This document shows positions 9,723 through 21,869 of a DNA stretch of 60,000 bases, piece after piece. Source of the stretch: Antedon mediterranea (lineage: Eukaryota > Echinodermata > Crinoidea > Comatulida > Antedonidae); the NCBI RefSeq assembly GCF_964355755.1, contig NC_092675.1, positions 627,001 to 687,000 on the forward strand. Reading direction: 5' to 3'. Below the pieces are notes generated by a model, which worked only from the letters and a program-made list of their open reading frames with translations, searched no databases and was not told the DNA's origin. Numbering within the stretch: position 1 is the first letter of the stretch; each line of letters begins with the position of its first letter. A program made the translations under genes and the position numbers.

Positions 9723-12466
9723 GAATAACAACACTGACTCAAATAAGATTAAGAATAACAAATTATATCCTCAGAGTGCTTGTCTAGGCATTTTAAGACA
9801 TGAAAACAAAAAACGAAATCATTTAATACATTTTAAATTTCTTGGATTTTATCGATTGCACTCTCTCGATCGAAAAGACACATTGATCAGTTGAGCATGT
9901 ACGCATTTCTGTATACGATCGCGTGTTGTCAACCTTTCCGAGTTCAACTCATTTTTTTCTTTGTAAATCATAGGTCTAAGTTTGATTTTTTTTTAAGTGT
10001 ACCGTTACATCCAAGTTCCATAACCTTGCAAATTTGTGAAGCTCTTACATTTACAATGGAAAGATTTATAGTAAAATACTAAGCCTAGTCTGTAATTGTT
10101 GTGCCGACGATTAAAAGCCCGCAAAAATAGAATAGTTACTCTTTGCGGATCGTTTATCAATATCAACGATAAACACAACAATGAATAATGTTTAATTATT
10201 CTTATATATACATTGCCATAATACCAAATAAAGGTAACTTTACGTAAATTAAGACATACAAAATTGTATGGTAGTCATTTATGTTATTTACGGAACTACA
10301 TTTGGGTAAATAATTACTCTGTGTGTCAAAGAGACTACTTGGAAAGAACTAAATGGCACAGTCCTATTTTAGAAAACCACACATTACAAATGAGACACGA
10401 CAACCAATGTTTAAACACGTTATGTATAGTAATACTGCTGATCATCTTACAGGTGAGGAAATGTAACTACACACATTCTATTGGAAGTTGGAACAATTTA
10501 AACGTACACATTAGTAGAAACACATCACTTCAAAAGTAACATTTTGTTATCAAACGTTGGTTACAAAGATAATAAAAAGGGAATATTGACTTTACTACTT
10601 TACCATTCCTAATATTAGGCCTACTGCGGCATTTTGGACTAAATAATGGCGGTTAATCCTGTCACCGCGAGTAGTTGTTTCCTTGGATACATCGTCTGCT
10701 TGCTTTACGAGATGATTTTTTTCAATCGCCACATCCTCAGGATGTTTACTCAACGTATCTGATGAAATAATTGTCTTTTTCACTATGTCTACTTGCATAG
10801 AGTAATGATCTCCATTAATTTGTAGCAGAGTTCATCTATCGTGTCTCTCAGCTTAGTTACATGTCATTGGTGGTTTTCTTGTCAACTCATGAACTTAAAT
10901 TATTCAAATTCTAAGATGCTTGGTATATGAACTGTCTGTACTATTTTTAAATGATGCTGATGTTAAAGTTACCATTATTTTACATTCATTATGGCAGTCA
11001 ATTACTGAGCACTGTCGTATAACGTATTACTTAGGTTTAAGAAGGATAATCTGAAGTCAGTGATTACGTCACTATGTTCAATTTGATATTTAAAACAAAT
11101 AGAATTGCGCAAGATTAGCTTGAAATATGCGAATATACAAATACATTGCACTGAATATAGAATTATACACTTCAATTACTATAGGCCTTTGATACCGCGA
11201 CTGTTATTACATTGTTTTAAAGTTTTGGTTCAAGTTCACGTGATCATGATTTCCTCTATCACAGCGCTCTTTGAAACATACAGTCAATATTTATGTATAA
11301 TGAGAATTTTATCAATTCCATTCTGACGATTACATTATTACATGTACTATTACAAATATGCGATTTTAAAAGATTTTTTAAATGTTATCAAATATAAATA
11401 AAATAGTACGGTAGCTTTTATAAGTGAAATGGTATAGTTTTGAGTATCTGTAAAACTTGTAGCCAATTTATAATTTAGTCAATGTATCATTGTCTCTACG
11501 TATGGAGCTCCATGGTCCTATCACATGATCTAAAGAATCACTGACACTGTTGCATCGCAGAACCAAGTCACCCCAAGCTCATCTTCATCTTTTCCATTCA
11601 ACTCCCACTGCGTTCCGTGTTTTCCAATTAACCTTGCGATCGAACCGCACTAATCAGATTTTCTACACGTACTTTGCTAACTGTGCTCTTCCACGCGTTT
11701 CGCTATTTCTTCGTTACTCAAATCGTTCAGCAACCGGGTAGCCTACACGCGACAACACATCTTCTTCATAATTAAAAGAAATTATCTCATGAATGTTAGA
11801 CCGGCGATTGGTAGGTCTAAATAACGTACAGTGGATTAACTTATCCATCACCACGTCTGACTAAATGCCGAAAATAAGCAATGTATTATCAACATAAACA
11901 GTTAGTTCTTCACAAAAGTTGACTGGCTGTCTCTAATCACAGCTGTTTAATTGTAAAACTAAGAAAGGCTGTACATCTAATTCTAATTTTAACATTCCAG
12001 ACGTTGTTTGAACATTATTTAAACATTGTATACTACAAATGAGAGGAGTCCTGATACATTTACTTTAACACTTCCGTTCAAAACTAAGTGTAGGAATGTT
12101 TATTATTATGTATTAGGAATAATTTCTCTGGCCCCCCCATGCTCTAATTTGCCACTCCCCTAAATATTTCCAACTTTTATCCAGAATAATATTACAATTA
12201 AAAGAAACAGCTTTAATTTAAATACTCAAATTGGCTGCCAGTCAATGGGTTTTTGGTTGAATTTAACTGTTTGTGTTGTCATTAAATTTTATAAATGAAA
12301 ACAATTGTTTCGGGTTTTTTTTCTACGGAAGTGATTAACTTGGTTAAAACTACAAAATGGCCTATTCAAAGTCTGATTTTATTAATCTCCATTTTTCAAT
12401 ACATCTTTACTATTTCTGACCTTAGTATTGCGCGAAATTGTATACAGTAGTTGCATGAATTTGGAT
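9723..12466. other. non-coding, nothing firmly recognised
   Basis: About 2.7 kb without a supported gene. An open frame on the minus strand at 10,595-10,798 has protein-like composition but no clear acceptor, and I do not call it. Confidence 0.45.
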
Positions 12467-12963
12467 GTAGGTATAACACGTAGGTATATGTAGGTATAAC
12501 ACGTAGGTATATGTAGGTATAACACGTAGGTATATGTAGGTATAACACGTAGGTATATGTAGGTATAACACGTAGGTATATGTAGGTATAACACGTAGGT
12601 ATATGTAGGTATAACACGTAGGTATATGTAGGTATAACACGTAGGTATATGTAGGTATAACACGTAGGTATATGTAGGTATAACACGTAGGTATATGTAG
12701 GTATAACACGTAGGTATATGTAGGTATAACACGTAGGTATATGTAGGTATAACACGTAGGTATATGTAGGTATAACACGTAGGTATATGTAGGTATAACA
12801 CGTAGGTATATGTAGGTATAACACGTAGGTATATGTAGGTATAACACGTAGGTATATGTAGGTATAACACGTAGGTATATGTAGGTATAACACGTAGGTA
12901 TATGTAGGTATAACACGTAGGTATATGTAGGTATAACACGTAGGTATATGTAGGTATAACACG
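12467..12963. repeat. 23-bp minisatellite, about 21.6 near-perfect copies
   Basis: The unit GTAGGTATAACACGTAGGTATAT repeats without visible variation over 497 bp; internally it is two GTAGGTATA cores separated by ACAC and T. The homogeneity indicates recent expansion or ongoing homogenisation. Since 23 is not a multiple of three and the minus strand of the unit lacks stops in every frame, three overlapping 164-188-codon minus-strand frames result. They are artefacts of the array. Confidence 0.97.
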
Positions 12964-14046
12964 TCAGATCTGCTACATAAATGAGGTGAGCTGATATTCT
13001 AAATGTATTTGTGTGGTTTGTTTTTTAAGAAAAATGTTTTTTAGCATTTTTTAATGGCTAAAATAGTTCCGTGAACAATACCCTAATCGTTTGAGTGTAG
13101 ATGTAGATTTAAATTTTGCCACCCTTTTTACCGGGAAAAATTGAAACTAAAGCCAAATTATATCTTATCGTACTCTAATATTTCTGGTTATCAGATTAGA
13201 CTAAATCGTAAAAGAATTCGAAATATTTTAAGATTCCGAGTGTAACTTGAAGTTAAAGATATAATAATAGTAATATAGTAATTACCAATCTTCTATATCT
13301 ATATCACTAACCGCTATTACGTTCTTGTATTTAACTACTAAAAGTGGCTTAATATAACCATGGAAAGCAGATCCCCTTGTCGTAAATACATCGTGATCGC
13401 CTCATTATTTTAATTTTGAAACTATGTCACATTATTACTATAGTGAATGTGTGCGATGTTATTGACATACTACTTTATGTGTAAGTATATAACGTCAGTT
13501 TATGTGCAGTTTTGAGAATGAAAAAGTATTAATCGTATAGGCCAAATTATCCATTGATGTTAAACCTCGTCTTAATATTCGTCAACTTGATACTAAATTC
13601 AATCCAGTAACAACAACATTAAGATGAAGCAAATCTTAAGGAGTATGCCTAAAGATATCAAGAATCGTAAGTTATAACTTTAAGGTATGTAAGCGATTTT
13701 AAGATAAAGCAAACATTTGTTTGCTCCGCCAGGAGTGAAAAGATATCAAAAATATTGAGTTTTAACGTACGTCGTCCTAAAATGAGCAAAATAAAGTGGT
13801 CCAGAATTGGGGGTCTGGTCCGGATTGCCTCCAAAAATGGATGGAGTTGTCCGTGACCACATATCTATGTATTGGATAGCCTACAAAAAAAAAGTTATTA
13901 TTGTATTATTAGGCCTACTTATTAGAATTGTAAATTGCTTATTATTTTGTAAACTGTTTCTGATGTAAATTAATGAATGAATTTAATATATTAATATCGC
14001 ATTAATTTGACACGGCGCTTTTTATGTCATATAATATTTGTAAAAC
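12964..14046. other. non-coding, nothing recognised
   Basis: A+T-rich sequence without arrays or coding-like frames. Confidence 0.5.
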
Positions 14047-14081
14047 AAAATAATTATATTATATTATAATATAATTATTTT
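14047..14081. repeat. perfect 17-bp A+T palindrome
   Basis: AAAATAATTATATTATA at 14,047-14,063 is followed by one T and then its exact reverse complement at 14,065-14,081. Such A/T palindromes can extrude as hairpins and are often unstable. It is all A/T, so chance is not excluded. Confidence 0.8.
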
Positions 14082-14687
14082 TTTTTACTTGTCTTTGTGA
14101 ACACGTACAGTACATTGTTGTGGTTTTTAACTTTCAAATAAAAATATATAATTGTGTTTGTACCACGGGTGAACATGTTTGTTCATTTTCGAGGATCACT
14201 GACTGAGACATCCGTACATCTTTTCCACAAAAAGTTACACTTTGAACCGTGAGCAACCAATTCATCAACAGAAAATGTTAGTCGACTACACACAGTCAAT
14301 GATGTGTCTATGTAGCATTTAGTCTACGAAAGCAACAGAAATAAATAAAATAAAAATCATGTGACATTTTGTTGATGGTTGAATGATGAGTAAAAACAAA
14401 CAAACGTCACTCAATACGCCTGTAATATAATTGCCATTCTAATTATCTGATGCTTCCAAATAGACACTAATTAAAATCCAATTACCGCAAAGAGCGAAAG
14501 CTTATCGTACTTGATAATATTTGTCTGGGAATATCAAATTAGGTACGATGCAAAGTTGTGTTTGTATTGACGACTTTTTGAATATCATAACAACAGAAGC
14601 CATGATCATAGCTTCGCACCCAAAAAAATCTTATATACATAAAAAATTTCTTTCAAGAGTAATTACCCTCGGTTAATAAATCTTAAT
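14082..14687. other. non-coding, nothing recognised
   Basis: No supported feature. Confidence 0.5.
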
Positions 14688-14770
14688 TCAATTAAATTTT
14701 ATTAGATATTGATGCCATCAAGGGCAATTATCCGTATAAACAGACAACAATACATACATAATAGAAAAAA
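14688..14770 (-). mobile_element. LINE or SINE 3' end, family D copy 2
   Basis: Minus-strand CGGATAATTGCCCTTGATGGC, then TAATAAAATTTAATTGAATT, matches the copy at 6,556-6,625. The minus-strand open frame at 14,718-15,011 overlaps it and is probably not a gene, although part of it could be decayed element sequence. Confidence 0.55.
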
Positions 14771-15850
14771 TATTTAGGCCTACAATATTGAGTGTAGGCC
14801 TAAGTTTAATATCATCCAGGATGGCAGAAAGGGGGTTAATATTGTAAATTATTAAGAGACTTATAAGGAAGAACCGACTAACAGTTAAACTAAGTTTAAG
14901 CGTATTGGAACATTCATATAAACAAATTGATAGTTGATGGTTGTCTTTAAAATCATCTAAAGCTATGGCGTTTACTCTACCGTATGCCGCATACAATTCG
15001 ATCACGTTCATATTTACATTAAAATATATTCTGTTTACGACATATAAACATCCAACTGTTCGGGGTCTGTTAAATTGTACACAACTTATCGCAATGATAG
15101 CATGAGTTACTAAACGCGTTTTAATGTCCCTGCTGACGCAATTTAAAGTACTTATGTAATCACCATGTCATGTATTCGTTCTACTTTTGCTTAATAAACA
15201 TGTAGTATATGATTGTTGCCACGTTGGCTGATACTCGATTTGGTTATAGCGATTAAAGCCCTATGAAACGGCACAATTTCGCTGTGTATTAGCCTGTGGA
15301 GACAACCCCTGGAAGGATCGAGTGCGTTGACTTTCATCGTTACGAATTACCCGTGCCAATCGTGCGTAACGATCTTTCACACGAGCAGTTTAGCCTATAA
15401 AAAGCTTACGACGATGGTTTACATATTTTCATTACACAGTATTTATGTGCAAATATACTGACTCGGTTTTTATTAATCCAAAGTTTATCAGGACAGCAAG
15501 TCGCCAGCCTCCATTATGTTTTGAACCACCTACTTTTTAAAGTAAGTGTAGGTCGTTTGTCGGGATTTAAACGAGGGTATTTTTTACCGTTTCGCTTTAT
15601 TACATTATTTGTAAAAGATTAAAATCTCATTACCGATGTTTTAAACGTGGTACTCTATAAGGAATAGAATATAGATCATAGTGTTTTGTGGAGGCATAAA
15701 CATGTTATAAGCCTATATTATATAAGCCTACTATCTGGGAAAAAACCCATATAATAAAACGGTTTGAATACCAATTAACCATTATGAATAGGTATAACAG
15801 AAAAGATAGTATAGATAACATGTCTCATTTGAATGGATGAAAAGGTGCAA
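14771..15850. other. non-coding, nothing recognised
   Basis: No supported gene. TAGGCCTA-type palindromes occur at about 14,775 and 14,797. Confidence 0.45.
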
Positions 15851-15854
15851 TTTG

Positions 15855-16495
15855 GCAAGAGCGATAGAGGGCGTGCTATTTAAGATACATGTTTAGTCGA
15901 GTTTTTAAACTTTTGACGTGACGTAACCGATATATCAATTTTCGGAAATTTCGGTAAGTAGCTATTCCCTATAAATAAATAAGAGAAATTAACATAATTA
16001 TTTTGTTAAATCCTTCAACATAAGCCTACACCTCCATTTCATTTATGCATTTTATATTATTTCTTTAACATCTTTACTTTATGAAAAAGTCTACAACAGA
16101 GGGCGTACTGCAAATATGCAGTCCTGCTAACTGGATTCTGTTTCACAAACGAAACTTCGTTTCCTTCTTTATTGCGACAATCGCGAAAAAATTACTTACG
16201 TTTCACGCGACATTTTACAAACTTTTAGCGTTTAAATTGTATGGTCAAAGGTTACAACATTCACATGACTGGATGTATGCTCTATTGAACATGGTATCTC
16301 TATCTGTAGTTCTATTTGTTGGTCCGAAGAAAAGGCCGGCGGTACTTTCATCATATTAATATTTTACGATTTTTTGATTAGGACGGTTTACATGGCTATT
16401 ATAAAGTTCCATCAACAAATAAATTAAGGCTCACTGAGCGAAATAAATGATAAAATACAGAGCGGCAGAGGGCATGCTATTTATTTCAGGTCATT
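15855..16495. repeat. AGAGGGCG-containing short dispersed repeat
   Basis: GCGATAGAGGGCGTGCTATTTA (about 15,862), ACAGAGGGCGTACTGC (about 16,095) and GCGGCAGAGGGCATGCTATT (about 16,461) share the core AGAGGGCGTxCTATTTA. A fourth copy lies at 44,190-44,235. It behaves like the end of a short transposon family, but its limits are unclear. Confidence 0.45.
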
Positions 16496-16499
16496 CAGA

Positions 16500-17262
16500 G
16501 ATACAGGTAATTTGAATACTAAGCTTTTATGATTCAGCAATATATAAATAAAAAAGAATAAATAGGCATGTCCTGTAAGTATCTAAATTCAGTATGTTGA
16601 CGCTACCATGTAAACAAATAAACAAAATGTTATCTTTTTTTTTTGTCTTGTGTGGGTTCGTCCCACTTTTATTATAGTTCTATAGATATAAATAATATAT
16701 GTATGTATGCACATTTATATAATTCTCTTATTTATAAGATACATTGTTCTTTAAAAAAATACATATCTTTTGAACAGTATATACATAAGACTAAGATTAT
16801 TTTGATGTTAAGAAGTAACCACATTTACATTCATATACATTTTTAAAAATACAATTAACTAAAATATGTCGATGGCAGTAAACTGACGATAAAAATTGAT
16901 TTTTAAAAAAACGTACTTATGAAAAAGTTATTATTGTTGTTTTATTCTGTTCGTGTCCGTTGTCTGGGTAGAGAGGCTATAAACTCAGGGGAAGAATATA
17001 AAGAATCTTCCCTTTTCACCAAGAAAAAAATGGATGAGATGAAAACGAAGCATGCAAAAGCTTGAAAAAAGGGTGTTTAGAATGGATAGGATGGAATGAT
17101 ATATATAATGAAAACCGTAAGGTTAGAGTCCATACACAAGTGCAAGTCCAAGGTAATATTTTGGCTCTGTGTGTATGTGAGTCGCTTCATACCCGGATGA
17201 CATATCTTAAAACTAATATAGTTACTAGGCCTATATACAATGTATTTAAGAGATAAAAATAG
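16500..17262. other. non-coding, nothing recognised
   Basis: A+T-rich sequence downstream of the 3' end of the Tx1/L1-type remnant. No feature. Confidence 0.45.
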
Positions 17263-18880
17263 CATTTTTTTTATTTCATTAATTTAAGGAGATTTTGCTT
17301 TATATCTCCCCATTTACATTGAGATTTAAAGTAGTAGCACTTATACTCATTTTCAATTAAATGCTTTACTTCAGTAATAAAAAGATTCCAGATCTTTTTT
17401 CATAGTTGTTTCCTTTTTTTTCAGGTTTTGTTAATATATGCAACTTATATATAGAGAATACAAATAATGAATCAATTCATTTACAATTATGTTATTTGAT
17501 CCAGTAATCATTGTAGTCCAAGTTATTGGGTCTTCGTTTGAAAAGCTCTTAGCTATGACATTTTTAAATTTAAGCCATATCCATTGAATTACACTGCATT
17601 TATATAACATGTGTTTTTCAGTTTCAACCTTGTTTATACATTTATCACATAAATCATTACCTGCTAAGTTCCAGTTCTTTTTACATGGTAGTATTCTATG
17701 CAGAAGTTTAAAATTAAATTGAGCAACTTTGGGTATATGTTTTAGTCTATAAACTTTATAGTACCAAACATTACTCCAATCAATGTCTAACTTACCTAGT
17801 TCTATTTCCCATTTTGTTTGTGAATTTGGTATTTTTGAACATCTATTAATAAAATGATTATAGAAGACTGTTCCTTTATTTTTCATATAAAGTCGTAGAC
17901 TAGGAATACTATTGTCTTCCTTTTTTGTATTACCTTTTTCAATAATTTCTTTCCACTCTTTTGCTATGGCTTTTAACAATTGCATATATTCAATTAAGGC
18001 GTTATGCCATTTATACAGTTTAGGAAATATTTCACAAGGTGAAAGTACTCTATCATTCATGTAAATATCTCCGATTGTTTTAAACCCAGAAGATAACCAT
18101 ACTTTAAAATACATAGATGTATTGTTCAATACGATATGTCTGTTTTCCCATAATTGTTTGCTCTTTATTTCCATGGTAGTTTTTGGTTTTACATGTATGA
18201 TATTGTTTAATTTTACAACAGACTTCATCATATTTCTATAAAATAAAGGCATACTGCCCAGGTTAGCATGCTCTTCTAAATTCAACTGCGTTATGTTAAC
18301 TGTATATTCAATAGGTTGAAGGTAAAACTTTGGAATGCATTTCCATTTACCTGGATCTGGGCTTAAGAGTCTCTTAACCCAGGTTAGTTTGAGAGATTCT
18401 ATCACCGAAGTGAGATCTGGCATATTCAAACCACCTTCTTCCACATTTCTAATTAATGTTGTTCGTTTTATTTTTTATTTTTTATTCCCCAAAGGAAGTC
18501 ATATAACAGTTTTTCTATTTTTGTAATTATTTCCTTAGGCACCTCAATAATACTAGCAGTATAGATAAACCTTGATATTGCTAGTGTTTTTATAATAGTA
18601 ATTTTACCAAAAAACTTAGGTTACGTCTTTTCCATAAATTTAATACATTTTCTAAGTTGGTGATTTTTTTCTCCCAATTTCTGTATTTACATAATTGTTT
18701 ATCATAACCTACATGTATTCCTAGAAATTGTACTGGTTCACTGGACCATACAATATTGAATGGTTTTGACATATTATTTTTGTTTGAACCAATTGACATA
18801 TTATTTTTGTTTGAACCAATCAAAATGTTATCTTTGTCAATTTGCGCAACGCAACTTATGATTTGACAAATAAATGCCTT
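17263..18880 (-). pseudogene. Tx1/L1-type non-LTR retrotransposon ORF2, 5'-truncated and frameshifted
   Basis: This is the C-terminal third of an L1-superfamily reverse transcriptase ORF2, in three main frame segments. The segment 18,590-18,880 ends with WSSEPVQFLGIHVGY and NVLNLWKRRNLSF. A short piece around 18,470-18,600 reads ITIIKTLAISRFIYTASIIE. The longest piece, 17,431-18,444, starts EEGGLNMPDL and runs through SLKLTWVKRLL to the zinc-knuckle-like CDKCINKVETEKHMLYKC (C-x2-C-x7-H-x4-C). After a frameshift near 17,440 a last piece down to about 17,275 reads KKIWNLFITEVKHLIENEYK. The minus strand then ends in AAATAAAAAAAA (17,265-17,275), consistent with a poly(A) tail. A 27-bp direct duplication at about 18,768-18,820 adds a repeated SNKNNMS. 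The polymerase catalytic motifs are missing, so it cannot transpose. Confidence 0.88.
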
Positions 18881-19139
18881 GAAGATTTAAATATCTGTAG
18901 GCATAGACCTGTACATTATCGTTGGAATTTTCACCAAAAGAAAATTAAATAAAACAAATATTACTATCAATCAAACTTCATGCGACTATGTGACATTTAA
19001 AAATAACATTCTGTCATTTCTAAAGAATTCCACACTATTAAGATTAGCAATCAAAAAATTGAATAGTCTAGCAATATTTAAAAATGTAATATAAGAGTTG
19101 AATTGGCAGACGGTCGACTCATTCGGTGATATAATAATC
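18881..19139. other. non-coding flank
   Basis: This short stretch between the LINE remnant and the 34-bp array has a stop-free plus-strand frame of about 66 codons without an ATG. I see no homology. Confidence 0.4.
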
Positions 19140-19490
19140 ATTATCCGGTTTCTAACTTAACTTAACTCATTATCTAAGTTGGTATCTAACTTAACTTAAC
19201 TCATTATCTAAGCTGGTATCTAACTTAACTTAACTCACTATCTAAGCTGGTTTCTAACTTAACTTAACTCACTATCTAAGCTGGTATCTAACTTAACTTA
19301 ACTCATTATCCAAGCTGGTTTCTAACTTAACTTAACTCATTATCCAAGCTGGTATCTAACTTAACTTAACTTATTATCCAAGCTGGTTTCTAACTTAACT
19401 TAACTTAACTTAACTCACTATCTAAGCTGGTATCTAACTTAACTTAACTCATTATCTAAGCTGGGATCTAACTTAACTTAACTTAACTCT
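19140..19490. repeat. 34-bp minisatellite, about ten copies
   Basis: The unit is CATTATCTAAGCTGG followed by TATCTAACTTAACTTAACT, with small variants (TATCC for TATCT, TTTC for TATC). Some units have extra TTAAC steps, so a 5-bp slippage repeat is nested inside the 34-bp unit. Confidence 0.93.
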
Positions 19491-19567
19491 ATCTTTATAA
19501 GTTTATGCACTGTTGTGGCAAAAATTTTTTTTATCGCTTTAACAACGTTTGATAAGTGTTAACAAAA

Positions 19568-19673
19568 TATTTAGACTATAATGATTATTATTATATTTAG
19601 ACTATAATGATTATTATTATATTTAGACTATAATGATTATTACTATATTTAGACTATAATGATTATTATTATA
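19568..19673. repeat. 26-bp minisatellite, four copies
   Basis: TATTTAGACTATAATGATTA followed by TTATTA repeats four times with a single base difference. It begins less than 100 bp from the 34-bp array. Confidence 0.93.
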
Positions 19674-20460
19674 TTTCAATGTTCTTAAGAGTAATAAGAA
19701 AGAACAATAATTAAAACGGGTACGTAAAAAATTCGAGCGGCGTTTTTTGTTAGAAATATTTCTTTCGTTTATACGAGAAAATGCCCTAAATTAACTTTAC
19801 ATCAACTTACAATTGTCTTCACCACTCCATCAACTAATTCATGAAATAAATAAATATAATTATTCGCACCAAACATGCAAACTTTCTTAATAGCCGCCCC
19901 TAGACACATTCAACTCTTAATAAATTATGAGTTGTCATTGTATCACACAACCGGAAATATAGAAATATATTTAATAGTTGTTATACAGTACTTGACAATA
20001 TAGTGACGAAAATTGCCAGTCACGTATCTTATGAATAAATATCATCATTGAAAATGTTCTCGTCAGAATTGAAAACAACGACTTCGAATGTAAGAAGTGT
20101 AGCTAATTACGTTTGCAAATAAATCAATCAACGCGGCTAAGATGTGATTTGAAGGAGGTATTATCTCAAATCTGTACGGTATGTCTCTTAGGAAGATAAA
20201 CGTTATACATTGCCTGTCAAAACATGTTTTAAACGCTTTCCACACACCAACAGATATCCATTAAATCATTAAGTATAAACATATTTCTTTTATTAAAATG
20301 GAAAACGTAAGTATTATGAACACGCATTAATGATAAATGCAAATACTTGGCTACTAAAACAAGTTTTCTTACAACGATACTGATTCTCTTTGAGAGACCA
20401 GATACAAACACTTGAATAAAATTTTCTTTCTTACATTCGTTCCACCATAGCAGGCCAGAC
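19674..20460. other. non-coding, nothing recognised
   Basis: No supported gene; minus-strand open frames at 20,063-20,543 look random. Confidence 0.45.
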
Positions 20461-20496
20461 TTTAAGGGTAAGTGTTCACCAACACTTACCCTTAAA
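20461..20496. repeat. perfect hairpin: 16-bp stem, 4-nt loop
   Basis: TTTAAGGGTAAGTGTT is followed by CACC and then AACACTTACCCTTAAA, its exact reverse complement. The stem is of mixed composition, so it is far less likely to be chance than an A/T palindrome. It is too short for a typical animal microRNA precursor. Confidence 0.9.
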
Positions 20497-21174
20497 ATTA
20501 TTGTAAAATTTAAAATAAAAGGGAATATATACTCAAGGGCCATCTTTTAATATTTTATTTACTTAAGTCAAATACTAAGTCAATTTTAGGGCAGAGCTCA
20601 CTTGCTACGCTGGAACTTAATAGCAGCAATGTGTAATGCCTGTGATCTTGCTTTTATAGTAGGCCTAGGTCCTGATTTAGCTATGTTTTTTTATACTTAG
20701 GCCTACTGTCGTAGTGTATATATAACTTAATAGCAGCAATGTGTATATTGTTATACTTACTGTGGTATTATTTATTATACTTCCGTAGTGTTTAAACGTA
20801 CTTAGAGCGTAAACAGCCAAGTACCTAACTTAAAACACTTAACTTGAAGGGTTGTGGTACAAGAAACTGTTAAATCAAATCTGACAAAGAAGTTCTAGCT
20901 AACTACATTTTATAAGCGAAAGAATTATACGATTTATTTGTCATATTCAATTTGTGCTGGACGAAGAGTGCATTTAAACTTATATGATTCAATTAATTCA
21001 AAACTTGCCAATTTAGTCACAGCGCCCTCTCATAATTGTGATACTGAATAAAATTGATAATAAATATTTCTATAACTTTTAAAATTATTATAGAAATACG
21101 TGATATGATAACAAACATGATGATGATCAGATTGACGAAAATGATTTAATTAAGACGATGATAATAGTGATAAA
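20497..21174. other. non-coding with a small duplicated motif
   Basis: AACTTAATAGCAGCAATGTGTA occurs at about 20,617 and 20,725. Nothing else was recognised. Confidence 0.45.
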
Positions 21175-21262
21175 TGAATATGACGATGACAATGATGATG
21201 ATGATGACAATGATGATGATGATGCATGACGACGATGATGATGATGATGATCATCATCATAA
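21175..21262. repeat. (GAT)n microsatellite
   Basis: Interrupted GATGATGAT tract with GACAAT and GACGAC interruptions, ending GATGATGATCATCATCAT, which is a small palindrome. Confidence 0.9.
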
Positions 21263-21690
21263 TAACGATTCAAGATTCACTTTCACATAACAATAATTAT
21301 GATACTTGCTTCCACCGTCTAAGAAACAATATAAATATATACAGTATTTAAATAACACAATCAGTAGAAAAAAATGCCAAATTCTAAAATTGTAACGTAA
21401 TTTTCTATTGCATATAATATATTATTCATAACCTTCAAAATAGTATAAGTACAACTCATAAAACACAATACCTTAAGCATACCTGTTTGCTACTCGAAGC
21501 TATACAAAGATGCATGCATTTAATTGGATTACATGTAGTTTTTTCATTTAATTTATCGTTTTGCAATGATCTACGGGATTCAATTCTGTTTCTCGGATTT
21601 CAAATTGAACATTCTACACATGTAATTTAATTGAGTTTCTATACATCTGCTCTAATTGTAATGTTTTACTTCTACATAACAATCATACTA

Positions 21691-21862
21691 AAGTTCGGTT
21701 TCCACCTTTGGACGCAACGCAACGACGTAAAGCATAATGCAAGTGAGTTGACCAATCACACGCGACAGTTTTGGATGATTCATCACGTCATGATTGGTCA
21801 AATTTCCTACGGCGCGGCATAACGTGTTTTTTGCGTTGCGTGCAAGAAGTGGGACCAAGCTT
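21691..21862. mobile_element. palindromic MITE, family B copy 1
   Basis: The element starts AAGTTCGGTTTCCACC and ends GTGGGACCAAGCTT. Inside, GGACGCAACGCAACG on the left mirrors GCGTTGCGTGC on the right. The centre carries TTGACCAATCA and TGATTGGTCAA, an inverted pair around the middle. The right end is flanked by TTAA. There is no coding capacity, and related copies lie at 37,756, 42,595 and 50,430. Confidence 0.8.
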
Positions 21863-21869
21863 AACGGTC

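Noticed and set aside
10595-10840. Minus-strand frame of 67 codons (DVAIEKNHLVKQADDVSKE...) with protein-like composition
   Set aside because: There is an in-frame stop upstream, no convincing acceptor, only a weak GTAAAG donor, and I recognise no family. It could still be a remnant exon.
12382-12962. Three overlapping minus-strand frames of 164-188 codons with Leu/Tyr/Thr-rich repeats
   Set aside because: They are produced entirely by the 23-bp array, whose unit has no stop in any minus-strand frame.
14718-15011. 97-codon minus-strand frame
   Set aside because: It overlaps the family D retroelement 3' end, shows no homology and has no splice or promoter support.
20461-20496. microRNA precursor
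   Set aside because: The hairpin is perfect and only 36 nt; animal precursors are about 60-70 nt with imperfect stems.
21175-21262. Acidic-repeat coding exon from the GAT tract
   Set aside because: Interrupted trinucleotide microsatellite with no splice signals or flanking coding sequence.
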